NCBI GenBank assembly: GCA_036512155.1
Contig: DATCBD010000057.1
Coordinates: 1 to 24,750 of the forward strand
DNA: 24,750 bases
Source of the DNA: Palsa-739 sp036512155
GTDB lineage: Bacteria > Actinomycetota > Thermoleophilia > Gaiellales > Gaiellaceae
Direction: 5' to 3'
Within the stretch, counting starts at the first letter, position 1; each line of letters starts with the position of its first letter. Both the position numbers and the translations under genes were made by a program. Positions 7,035 through 14,020 of the stretch are shown one piece after another. The notes under the pieces were generated by a model that saw only the letters and a list, made by a program, of their open reading frames with translations, did no database searches and was not told where the DNA came from.

Positions 7035-7973
7035 GTGGCGCAGGCGCCTGTACTCCCGGCCGGTTTCGAGCTCCCGCTCGAGCCGCGACTGCCCCGCATC
7101 GGGTCCGTCGACGCGGTCGCGCTCGAGGAGCGCGCGGGCTCGCTCGCGAAGCGATCGATCAAGCGCGACGCAAAGGTGTTTGCGCTCCGGCTCGCGATCC
7201 GGACGACCGATCTGACGACGCTCGAGGGCGCGGACACGCCCGGCAAGGTCGCGGCGCTCTGCTCGAAGGCGATGCGGCCGGATCCGACGGACTCGTCGAT
7301 CCCCTCGTGCGCCGCCATCTGCGTCTATCCGAATCTCGTTCCGACCGCGCGCGAACGTCTGGAAGGGAGCGGGGTGCACGTCGCCGCGGTGGCGACCGGC
7401 TTCCCGTCCGGCCAGTACCCGACGTCGATCAAGGTCGCGGACGTGCGCAGCGCGGTCGAGCTGGGAGCCGACGAGATCGACATGGTCATCGACCGCGGCG
7501 CATTTCTCTCCGGGCGGTACGCAAAGGTGTACGACGAAGTCGTGCGCGTGAAGGAGGCGTGCGGCGAAGCGCACCTGAAGGTCATCCTCGAGACCGGCGA
7601 GCTCGGCACGTACGACAACGTCCGCCGCGCGACGCTCCTCGCGATCGCAGGCGGCGCCGACTTCGTGAAGACGTCCACCGGCAAGATCTCGCCTGCGGCG
7701 ACGCTGCCGGTCGCGCTCTGCATGCTCGAGGCGGTGCGCGATGTGTACTTCGAGACAGGGCGGCGGGTCGGCTTCAAGGCAGCCGGCGGCATCCGCCAGG
7801 CGAAGCAGGCGGTGCAGCATCTCGTCGTCGTGCACGAGACGCTCGGACCGGAGTGGCTGACGCCCGAGCTCTACCGCCTCGGCGCGTCGTCGCTGCTGAA
7901 CGACATCCTCATGCAGCTGCGCAAGGAGAAGACTGGCGCCTACCAGAGCCCCGACTACTTCACCCTCGACTGA
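7035..7973 (+). CDS. deoC: Deoxyribose-phosphate aldolase
   Basis: 312 residues, longer than E. coli DeoC (259), as is common for the long actinobacterial form. It splits 2-deoxyribose-5-phosphate into glyceraldehyde-3-phosphate and acetaldehyde in nucleoside catabolism. Visible signatures: VATGFPSGQYPTSIKVADV, ADEIDMVIDRGAFLSG, ILETGELGTYDNV, FVKTSTGK with the Schiff-base lysine K212, and VGFKAAGGIR with the second active-site lysine K248. The N-terminal 75 residues are an extension relative to the minimal barrel. The GTG at 7035 is preceded by TACACT with six bases between, so the message is probably leaderless. The aldehyde dehydrogenase downstream would remove acetaldehyde. Confidence 0.95.
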   Translation: MAQAPVLPAGFELPLEPRLPRIGSVDAVALEERAGSLAKRSIKRDAKVFALRLAIRTTDLTTLEGADTPGKVAALCSKAMRPDPTDSSIPSCAAICVYPNLVPTARERLEGSGVHVAAVATGFPSGQYPTSIKVADVRSAVELGADEIDMVIDRGAFLSGRYAKVYDEVVRVKEACGEAHLKVILETGELGTYDNVRRATLLAIAGGADFVKTSTGKISPAATLPVALCMLEAVRDVYFETGRRVGFKAAGGIRQAKQAVQHLVVVHETLGPEWLTPELYRLGASSLLNDILMQLRKEKTGAYQSPDYFTLD

Positions 7974-8046
7974 CATGTGGACGAAGACTTCGCGTTTCGG
8001 CACACAGCTGCGACCTCGCCGTAACGCTTGCGGGCCTACCGTTCTG

Positions 8047-8064
8047 CCCACCCAGAAGGGTGGG
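8047..8064 (+). other. GC-rich hairpin in the deoC-ALDH gap
   Basis: CCCACCC (8047-8053), loop AGAA, GGGTGGG (8058-8064): a perfect 7-bp stem with a tetraloop in the 131-bp gap between deoC and the aldehyde dehydrogenase gene. It is followed by G-rich sequence, not a T-run, so it is not a standard intrinsic terminator. It may stabilise the deoC mRNA 3' end or modulate entry into the downstream gene. Upstream in the same gap is a short palindrome CGAAGACTTCG. Nothing else is recognisable in the gap. Confidence 0.4.
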
Positions 8065-8104
8065 GGGATGGAGATGGGAGCACTCCGCGCGCTCGAGGCC
8101 CCGG

Positions 8105-9580
8105 ATGGCTGAGCTCGATCGCCCAGGTGGCAGCCCGGCCGTCCCGTCCGACTGGACGTACGCGCCCGCGCCAGAGTCGCGCGACGTCGTCCAGTTGCGC
8201 GACCGTTATGGCCTCTTCATCGGTGGCGAGTGGCTCGAGCCGAGCGAGACCTACGAGACGATCTCGCCGGCGACCGAGGAGCCGCTCGCCGTCATCGGCC
8301 AGGCGAGCGTGGCGGACGTCGACCGAGCCGTCGTTGCCGCGCGCACGGCCTTCGCGGACGGATGGTCGTCGCTGCCGGGATCGGAACGGGCGAAATACCT
8401 CTTCCGGATCGCGCGCATCCTGCAGGAGCGCGCGCGCGAATTCGCTGTGCTCGAGTCGCTGAACGGCGGCAAGCCGATCAAGGAGTCGCGCGACGTCGAT
8501 CTGCCGCTCGCGGCCGCGCACTTCTTCTATTACGCAGGGTGGGCGGACAAGCTTGAGTACGCGTTCCCGAACCGGCGCCCGCTCCCGGTCGGCGTCGCGG
8601 GCCAGATCATCCCGTGGAACTTCCCGCTGCTCATGCTTGCGTGGAAGATCGCGCCCGCGCTCGCATGCGGCAACACCGTCGTGCTGAAGCCGGCGGAGAC
8701 GACGCCGCTGACGGCGCTCCTCTTCTGCGACGTCCTGCGCCAGGCAGAGCTGCCGGCAGGCGTCGTGAACATCGTCACCGGCGACGGTCGTACGGGAGCG
8801 GCGCTAGTCGAGCACGACGGCGTGGACAAGATCGCCTTCACCGGGTCGACGGACGTCGGCAAGGCGATCCAGCGCCAACTCGCGGGTTCCGGGAAGAAGC
8901 TCACGCTCGAGCTCGGCGGCAAGGCGGCGAACATCGTCTTCGACGACTGCGCGCTCGACCAGGCGGTCGAGGGGATCGTCAACGGCATCTACTTCAACCA
9001 GGGACACGTGTGCTGCGCCGGCTCGCGCTTGCTCGCGCAGGAATCGATCTACGAGCCGCTTGTCGAGAAGCTGAAGCGCCGCCTCGAGACGCTTCGCGTC
9101 GGCGACCCGCTTGACAAGAACACCGACGTCGGCGCGATCAACTCGGCGATGCAGCTCGAGAAGATCCGCGAGCTCGTCGAGTCCGGCAGCGCGGAGGGCG
9201 CGGAGATCTACCAGCCGCCGTGCCGTCTGCCGGAGAAGGGGTACTGGTTCGCGCCGACCGTGTTCACGAACGTCGCGCAGAGCTACCGCATCGCGCAGGA
9301 GGAGATCTTCGGGCCGGTGTTGTCGGTGCTCACGTTCCGCACTCCGGAGGAAGCGATCGAGAAGGCGAACAACTCGCCCTACGGCTTGAGCGCCGGCGTC
9401 TGGACGGAAAAAGGATCGCGGATCCTCTGGATGGCGCAGCGGCTGCGCGCAGGCGTCGTCTGGGCGAATACGTTCAACCGCTTCGACCCGAGCTCGCCGT
9501 TCGGCGGGTACAAGGAATCGGGCTTCGGTCGCGAAGGCGGCCTGCACGGGCTCGAGCCCTACCTGAGGTTCGACGAGTGA
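8105..9580 (+). CDS. NAD(P)-dependent aldehyde dehydrogenase
   Basis: 491 residues, full length for the ALDH superfamily. It oxidises an aldehyde to the acid through a cysteine thioester. All landmarks are present: IIPWNFPLL with oxyanion-hole N172, the cofactor segment CGNTVVLKPAE, FTGSTDVGKAI, LELGGK with general base E269, GHVCCAGSR with C303/C304, EEIFGPVLSV, and the closing GGYKESGFGREGG. ATG 8105 is preceded by GAGG at 8095-8098, six bases away; the frame is open further upstream but with no better start. Following deoC, its likely substrate is acetaldehyde (inference). The stop overlaps the next gene (GTGA), which encodes a shortened relative. Confidence 0.93.
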   Translation: MAELDRPGGSPAVPSDWTYAPAPESRDVVQLRDRYGLFIGGEWLEPSETYETISPATEEPLAVIGQASVADVDRAVVAARTAFADGWSSLPGSERAKYLFRIARILQERAREFAVLESLNGGKPIKESRDVDLPLAAAHFFYYAGWADKLEYAFPNRRPLPVGVAGQIIPWNFPLLMLAWKIAPALACGNTVVLKPAETTPLTALLFCDVLRQAELPAGVVNIVTGDGRTGAALVEHDGVDKIAFTGSTDVGKAIQRQLAGSGKKLTLELGGKAANIVFDDCALDQAVEGIVNGIYFNQGHVCCAGSRLLAQESIYEPLVEKLKRRLETLRVGDPLDKNTDVGAINSAMQLEKIRELVESGSAEGAEIYQPPCRLPEKGYWFAPTVFTNVAQSYRIAQEEIFGPVLSVLTFRTPEEAIEKANNSPYGLSAGVWTEKGSRILWMAQRLRAGVVWANTFNRFDPSSPFGGYKESGFGREGGLHGLEPYLRFDE

Positions 9581-10374
9581 CGCGCCTGCCGATCAAGAAG
9601 ACGTACAAGCTGTTCGTCGGCGGCGCGTTCCCGCGCAGCGAATCCGGACGCACGTACGAGGCCGAGGGCCAGAACGTCGCACGCGCATCGCGCAAGGACG
9701 TGCGCGATGCCGTTCGCGCCGCGCGCGCTGCGCAGCCCGGATGGGCCGGGGCGACGGCGTACAACCGTGGCCAGGTGCTCTACCGGCTGGCGGAGATGGT
9801 CGAGGCGCGCATCCCCGAGTTCGCAGAGCTGTGCAGCGGCCGCGACGAGGTGGAGCGCTCGATCGACCGCGTGGTCTGGTACGCCGGCTGGGCGGACAAG
9901 CTCCCGCAGGTCCTCGGCGGGGCGAATCCCGTCGCAGGCCCGTATTTCAACTTCACCATCCCGGAGCCGACCGGCGTTGTCGCGGTCCTCGCCCCGGACG
10001 AGCCGCCGCTCCTCGGTCTCGTGACGCGCCTGCTGCCCCCGCTCGTCGGCGGCAACACCGTCGTTGCCGTCGCCTCGGAACAGCGGCCCCTCGCCGCGAT
10101 CGAGCTTGCGGAGGCGATCGCGACGAGCGATCTCCCCGGCGGCGTCGTCAACCTGCTCACGGGCTTCCGCTCCGAGCTCGCTCCCGTCCTCGCGTCCCAC
10201 ATGGACGTGAACGCGCTCGACCTCGGCGCCGCTAACGGGGCCGCGGCAGAGCTCGAGCAGCTCGCCGCCGAGAACGTGAAGCGCATCGTCCACGGCGGTG
10301 TCGACGTCCAGAGCCCGTGGGAGATCGCGAGCTTCCTGGAGCTCAAGACCGTGTGGCATCCGATCGGCCAATGA
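9577..10374 (+). CDS. Half-length aldehyde-dehydrogenase-like protein without catalytic residues
   Basis: 265 residues, about half an ALDH. It keeps the N-terminal and part of the cofactor-binding region: YKLFVGGAFPRSESGRTY (10-27), WYAGWADKLPQ (101-111), PEPTGVVAVLAP (129-140) and VGGNTVVAVASEQRPLAAIE (157-176). The oxyanion-hole WNFP motif is replaced by PDEPP (140-144), FTGS is replaced by LDLGAANG, and the protein stops before the position of the catalytic cysteine. It cannot be an ordinary dehydrogenase. It begins at the GTG overlapping the full ALDH stop and overlaps the next gene by ATGA. The tandem resembles ALDH16, where an active and a non-catalytic ALDH domain sit in one chain, so a regulatory or structural subunit is plausible. 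No frameshift remnant of the missing half follows, so it does not look like a fresh pseudogene. Confidence 0.8.
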   Translation: MTRLPIKKTYKLFVGGAFPRSESGRTYEAEGQNVARASRKDVRDAVRAARAAQPGWAGATAYNRGQVLYRLAEMVEARIPEFAELCSGRDEVERSIDRVVWYAGWADKLPQVLGGANPVAGPYFNFTIPEPTGVVAVLAPDEPPLLGLVTRLLPPLVGGNTVVAVASEQRPLAAIELAEAIATSDLPGGVVNLLTGFRSELAPVLASHMDVNALDLGAANGAAAELEQLAAENVKRIVHGGVDVQSPWEIASFLELKTVWHPIGQ

Positions 10375-10988
10375 CCGCTCGATACGCTACGGGCGCAGGA
10401 ATGGCGCAACGCCGCTTCAGTCACGCCATCGCCGAGGGCGACGGCATCTCCATCATCGCCGCCGTCGAGGACCCGGACTCAGCACGCGCCGCCGAGGAGC
10501 AACGCGCAGAAGCGCTCGTCGTGCGCGGCGACCCGAGCGCGGTTCGGCAGGCGAGCTCGCTTCCGATCCTCTGGCGCGCTGACGTTTCGCTCGAGCGCGC
10601 ATCGGCGTCCGCAGACGCGTATCTGCTCGTGTTCGATTCGCTCGATGAGGACGACGGACGGCTCGAGGAGCTCCATGCGCAGGCGCTCGAGCTCGGGCTC
10701 GACTGCGCCGTCGAGGTCCGGGATGAGGAAGAGTTGGAGGAAGCCCTGGAGCGCGTCGACCCGGAGATCTTCTTGCTCTCGCCCGTCGAGCGAGACCACG
10801 ACGAGACGCCGCTCGAAGTCGTGCTCGAGATGCTCGCGGCCGTGCCTGCCGGGAAGCTCGCCATCGCCGATCTGCAGCTGACGAACCGCGAAGAGGTCCA
10901 GGAGCTGGAGCGCGCCGGCTGCGACGCGGTCATCGTCAACGGTCACGAAGTCTCGCCGCTCGTCGGCGGGCCGCCGCCCGACGTTTAG
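10371..10988 (+). CDS. Degenerate indole-3-glycerol-phosphate-synthase-like (TrpC-like) barrel protein
   Basis: 205 residues, against about 260 for TrpC. The order of segments follows TrpC: FSHAIAEGDGISIIAAVED (16-34), SLPILWRADVSLERA (63-77), ADAYLLVFDSL (81-91), ELGLDCAVEVRDEEELEEAL (107-126), KLAIADLQLTNREEVQELERA (162-182), CDAVIVNG (184-191). Yet the catalytic set is mostly gone: the E-x-K of strand 1 reads AAVED, the RKDF lysine is an alanine (RADV), the N-N-R motif is absent and the ESGI glutamate is an aspartate. Only E115 in VEVRD persists. The start is set by the ATGA overlap; an ATG at 10401, 12 bases after a TACGCT, is an alternative. It is probably a non-catalytic or repurposed barrel; its link to aldehyde metabolism is unknown. 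Confidence 0.65.
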   Translation: MTARYATGAGMAQRRFSHAIAEGDGISIIAAVEDPDSARAAEEQRAEALVVRGDPSAVRQASSLPILWRADVSLERASASADAYLLVFDSLDEDDGRLEELHAQALELGLDCAVEVRDEEELEEALERVDPEIFLLSPVERDHDETPLEVVLEMLAAVPAGKLAIADLQLTNREEVQELERAGCDAVIVNGHEVSPLVGGPPPDV

Positions 10989-10993
10989 GGCGC

Positions 10994-10999
10994 TAGGCT
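10994..10999 (+). promoter_or_regulatory. -10 element (TAGGCT) for a leaderless transcript
   Basis: TAGGCT lies seven bases upstream of the ATG at 11007, the spacing that puts transcription start on the start codon. No ribosome-binding site precedes that ATG, and no clear -35 box is seen. The same TAnnnT-N6/7-start pattern recurs at deoC and polA. Confidence 0.45.
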
Positions 11000-11006
11000 G
11001 TTCCAC

Positions 11007-11591
11007 ATGAGGGTGACCGCGGCCGCGGGTCTCGTCGCGCTGGCGCTGGGTGTTCTCGCGCAGGGCGCGGCGGGTGCGCCCAAGGCCGCCTGCCCGGCGA
11101 ACTGGGCGAGGGGATGGCAGAAGCTCGCCGACAAGGTCGGGGCACCGGTCTACTGCCCGACGTGGATGCCCAACCCGCTCGACGCACAGATCGGCGGCCA
11201 GTACCAGGACATCTACTCGATCAGCAAAGACCGCAGCTACCTCGTTGGCTTCCTCGAGCACGGCGACCTCGGGAGTGGCGACGTGCACGTGAACTTCCGC
11301 GGCTATCCGGGGCGCTCGAAGATCCCCACCTGCCCGGGACCGGTCGGTAACGCGAAGGTTCCGTGCTTCGCCGACCCGGCCGGGCACGTGACCGCGAACG
11401 GAATCCGGGCAACCGTGTACCAGGTGAATCAGGGCGCCGATCAGTGGCATGTCCTGCTCCTGTGGCATCACAGCGGCACGCTGTACACCGTCAGCCAGCA
11501 CGTGATCAATCCGTATGACAGCGCGACCCGGGTGAAGCAGAATCTTCGGCACCTGCTGAAGAGCCTCGTGCTCGTTCAGCCCGCCCGCTGA
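11007..11591 (+). CDS. Small secreted protein of unknown function
   Basis: 194 residues. A classical signal peptide is visible: MR, a hydrophobic core (VTAAAGLVALALGVLAQ) and an AAGA-like cleavage region near residue 23. The mature part has four cysteines (in AACPANW, VYCPTWM, IPTCPGP and VPCFADP), which would suit two disulfides outside the cell, and a C-terminal half of alternating strands (QWHVLLLWHHSGTLYTVSQHV). I do not recognise the family. The ATG at 11007 is chosen for the signal peptide and the TAGGCT box seven bases upstream. Its stop overlaps the start of the next gene (TGATG), which also encodes an exported protein, so the two are probably made together and may act together at the cell surface. 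Confidence 0.75.
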   Translation: MRVTAAAGLVALALGVLAQGAAGAPKAACPANWARGWQKLADKVGAPVYCPTWMPNPLDAQIGGQYQDIYSISKDRSYLVGFLEHGDLGSGDVHVNFRGYPGRSKIPTCPGPVGNAKVPCFADPAGHVTANGIRATVYQVNQGADQWHVLLLWHHSGTLYTVSQHVINPYDSATRVKQNLRHLLKSLVLVQPAR

Positions 11592-12967
11592 TGCGGCTCA
11601 CACGGCGCACGTTTCTCGGCGGTGCGGCGGCCGCGGCCGTTGGCGGCGGAATCTACGAGCTCGTCGACCGGCTCGGGTCTGCGCCTGCACGGCCGCTCGC
11701 CGAGCCTGCCGGCATGCCCGCGGAGCAGCATCTCCTCGACCTCGCGACCACCCACAGCGAGGGCGTCGAGGTCGTCGTCCCACCGCTGCACAGCGCAGTC
11801 GTGACGGCGAACCTCGACAACCTCTCCGACCTGCGCGGCGCGCAGCGGCAGCTCGAAGACGTTCTCCGGCGCATCGACTCGACGTATGCGCTCACGCCCG
11901 CCGGGCTCGGCGTGACCGTCGCATGGAGTCAGACGTACTTCGACACGTATGTCTCCACGCAGGCGAAAGCGCACCTCCCGTACGACCGCCGCGCGCAGAA
12001 GTCGGTGCTGGTGCCGACGCGGCGATTCCCGAGCGACCCCGCCAACACGATCCTCGAAGCGAACGACGTCGCCGTCCTGTTCCGCAGCGATCGCGTGGAG
12101 CACATCGAGGCCGCACGGAAGGAGATCTTCGACCTGCCGTTCTTCACCGTGGCGAGCATCCGGCGTGGCTTTGCCGGCGGCGGCTTCGGAGGCGGCCAGA
12201 GCCTGCCCAAGAAGATGGCTGTCGCGGCCGGCGTTCCCGGCGCGGATCTCATCCCCGACGGCTCCGAGCTCTTCCTCGGCTTCACGTCGACGCAGAAAGC
12301 GGGCCTCGGCCCGGGGACGATCGCGAATCACGAGACGCTGGGGTACGTCGATCTCCGCTCCGGCTACTTCCGCAACGGCACGCACATGCATCTCTCGCAC
12401 ATCAGCGAGGACCTCGAAGCCTGGTATCTCAACTTCGACTTCGACGAGCGCGTGCTGACGGCGTTCCGCCCCGGCATGACGAACGTCCGGCAGGGAATGC
12501 AGACCGTTCCGCAAGGCCCGGCTGCGGTCTCACCCGAGGCGGAGCTCGTGCGCCAGTTCCACAAGACCGGACGCTTCGGCCACAGCGCGTCCATCCAGGC
12601 GACGTCTCGTCTCCTGCAGGACACCGTCGGAGAGGACGGCACGCACTACCCGAAGGGGACGGCGATTCCGCAGCGCGCCGACTTCAACACGCTCGACAAT
12701 CCCTTTGCCTTCTCGGCCGACCCGAAGGGCGACGGCCTCAGCAACCAGCCGGCAGCCGGCGTCCACTTCGTCGTCTTCAACCCCTCCGGGGACGACTTCG
12801 AGCGGAACCGGCTGGCGATGGACGGTGTCTTCCCCGGCGGGAAGAAGCTCCCGGTCGCGCCGCGGAACCGCGCCGCAGGCTTCAACTCGGTGCTCACGAC
12901 GACGCACCGCCAGAACTTCCTCGTGCCGCCGCGCCGGCACCGCTCGTTGCCGCTCGTCGAGCTCTGA
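11591..12967 (+). CDS. Tat-exported protein, possibly with a DyP-peroxidase-like fold
   Basis: 458 residues. The N-terminus carries a twin-arginine signal (TRRTFLGGAAAAAVGGGIYEL, RR at residues 5-6), so it is exported folded, usually with a cofactor. The body shows segments in the order found in dye-decolourising peroxidases: a GLGVTVAWSQTYFD strand, NDVAVLFRSDRVEHIEAAR, a glycine-rich loop GFAGGGFGGGQ, MHLSHISEDLEAWY, GVHFVVFNPSGDDFERNRLAM, and FLVPPRRHRSLPL at the end. The GxxDG motif is not clear and I cannot assign the haem-ligand histidine, so peroxidase activity is unproven. It recalls Tat-signal proteins labelled DUF7405 in actinobacteria and haloarchaea (from memory). Coupled by TGATG to the small secreted protein. 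It ends one base from the convergent permease gene. Confidence 0.6.
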   Translation: MRLTRRTFLGGAAAAAVGGGIYELVDRLGSAPARPLAEPAGMPAEQHLLDLATTHSEGVEVVVPPLHSAVVTANLDNLSDLRGAQRQLEDVLRRIDSTYALTPAGLGVTVAWSQTYFDTYVSTQAKAHLPYDRRAQKSVLVPTRRFPSDPANTILEANDVAVLFRSDRVEHIEAARKEIFDLPFFTVASIRRGFAGGGFGGGQSLPKKMAVAAGVPGADLIPDGSELFLGFTSTQKAGLGPGTIANHETLGYVDLRSGYFRNGTHMHLSHISEDLEAWYLNFDFDERVLTAFRPGMTNVRQGMQTVPQGPAAVSPEAELVRQFHKTGRFGHSASIQATSRLLQDTVGEDGTHYPKGTAIPQRADFNTLDNPFAFSADPKGDGLSNQPAAGVHFVVFNPSGDDFERNRLAMDGVFPGGKKLPVAPRNRAAGFNSVLTTTHRQNFLVPPRRHRSLPLVEL

Positions 12968-12968
12968 C

Positions 12969-14009
12969 CTAAAAGTGCGTCGCCGCCAGTAGCGCGAGCG
13001 TCAGCGACAACGGCACGAGCGCGAGGCCGAGCAGGCTATAGCGAACGATGGAGGGCTTGGCCTCCGCGGCGCGTGCAACCTGGAGCCAGAGGACCGCGGA
13101 GAGCGATCCTGACACGGCGAGGTTCGGGCCGAGGTCCAGCCCGAGGAGGAGCGCGCGCGGGTGGGCCGGAGTCTCGGCCGAGAGGACCGACGCCGCAGGC
13201 AGGTTGTTGACGAGGACCGCTGCCCCGACGCCGAGCCAGGCCGTCGTCCAGCGCCCCGTGTGCGTGGCGAGATGACCGAGGCCGTGGATCGCGCGGGCCA
13301 GCGTCCCGAAGAGGACGGCGACGCCGAGGACTCCGCCGAGCAGCACCGGGTTCGCTGCGCGCACCGAGTCCCGCAGCCGGACTCGGCCGGCGAGGACGGC
13401 GGCGGCGCCGACCGCGAGCACGGGCAGCGCAGGGCGTGCCAGCACGAGCACGAGGACGACTGCGACGGCCACTGCCGACGAGCCGGCGCGCGGCCGGAAC
13501 GGCGGACGCCCGATCGCGGGTGCGAGCGTCGGTCGCAGGTGGCGCCTGAAGACGACCGCGAGGAAGACGATCGTCACGGCCACCGCGACGACCCATGCCG
13601 GCCACAGGCGTGCGGCGAACGCGGATCCCGAAACGGGGTCGTGCGCGAGCACGATCAGGTTCGTGAGGTTGGAGCCGGGGAGGAGCAGCGATGCGGAGTT
13701 CGCCATGAACACCGCGCCGTACAGAAAGGGCTCCTCGCCGAGGCCGCGATGCCTCGCTGCGTGGAGGAGCACCGGCGTCAGGAAGACGACTGCCGTGTCG
13801 AGGTTGAGGACGGCGGTGACTGCCGCCGTGACGAGCAGCAACGACGCGAGAAGCGCCGGTCCGCCGCCCGGCGCCCGAGCCGCAACGGCCCCGAGCTCGG
13901 AGAAGAGCCCTTCGCGCGCGGCGGCGACACCGACGAGGAGCAGGCCGGCGACGAGCGCGAACGCTGGCCACGCTTGCGAGAACGCCTCGTGCGCGTGCGC
14001 CCAGGTCAC
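12969..14009 (-). CDS. ArsB/NhaD-type (ion transporter superfamily) membrane permease
   Basis: 346 residues, nearly all hydrophobic, with about ten membrane segments. The two half-site motifs of the ArsB/CitM/NhaD superfamily are visible: NLDTAVVFLTPVLL with an LLPGSNLTNLIVLAHDP loop in the first half, and a VNNLPAASVLSAE motif in the second, plus LGLDLGPNLAVSGSLSAVLWL near the end. Such proteins export arsenite or exchange small anions or cations. At 346 residues it is shorter than ArsB (about 430), and no arsR, arsC or arsA is near, so the substrate is open. The GTG at 14009 is the only in-frame start before the hydrophobic region apart from ones inside pfkA. It lies 11 bp after the pfkA stop on the same strand, so both are probably cotranscribed. 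Confidence 0.8.
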   Translation of the reverse strand: MTWAHAHEAFSQAWPAFALVAGLLLVGVAAAREGLFSELGAVAARAPGGGPALLASLLLVTAAVTAVLNLDTAVVFLTPVLLHAARHRGLGEEPFLYGAVFMANSASLLLPGSNLTNLIVLAHDPVSGSAFAARLWPAWVVAVAVTIVFLAVVFRRHLRPTLAPAIGRPPFRPRAGSSAVAVAVVLVLVLARPALPVLAVGAAAVLAGRVRLRDSVRAANPVLLGGVLGVAVLFGTLARAIHGLGHLATHTGRWTTAWLGVGAAVLVNNLPAASVLSAETPAHPRALLLGLDLGPNLAVSGSLSAVLWLQVARAAEAKPSIVRYSLLGLALVPLSLTLALLAATHF

Positions 14010-14020
14010 ACGAGGAATTG

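Noticed and set aside
7974..8104. Possible riboswitch in the deoC-ALDH gap
   Set aside because: Only one short hairpin and one short palindrome are visible; no known riboswitch core sequence is recognised.
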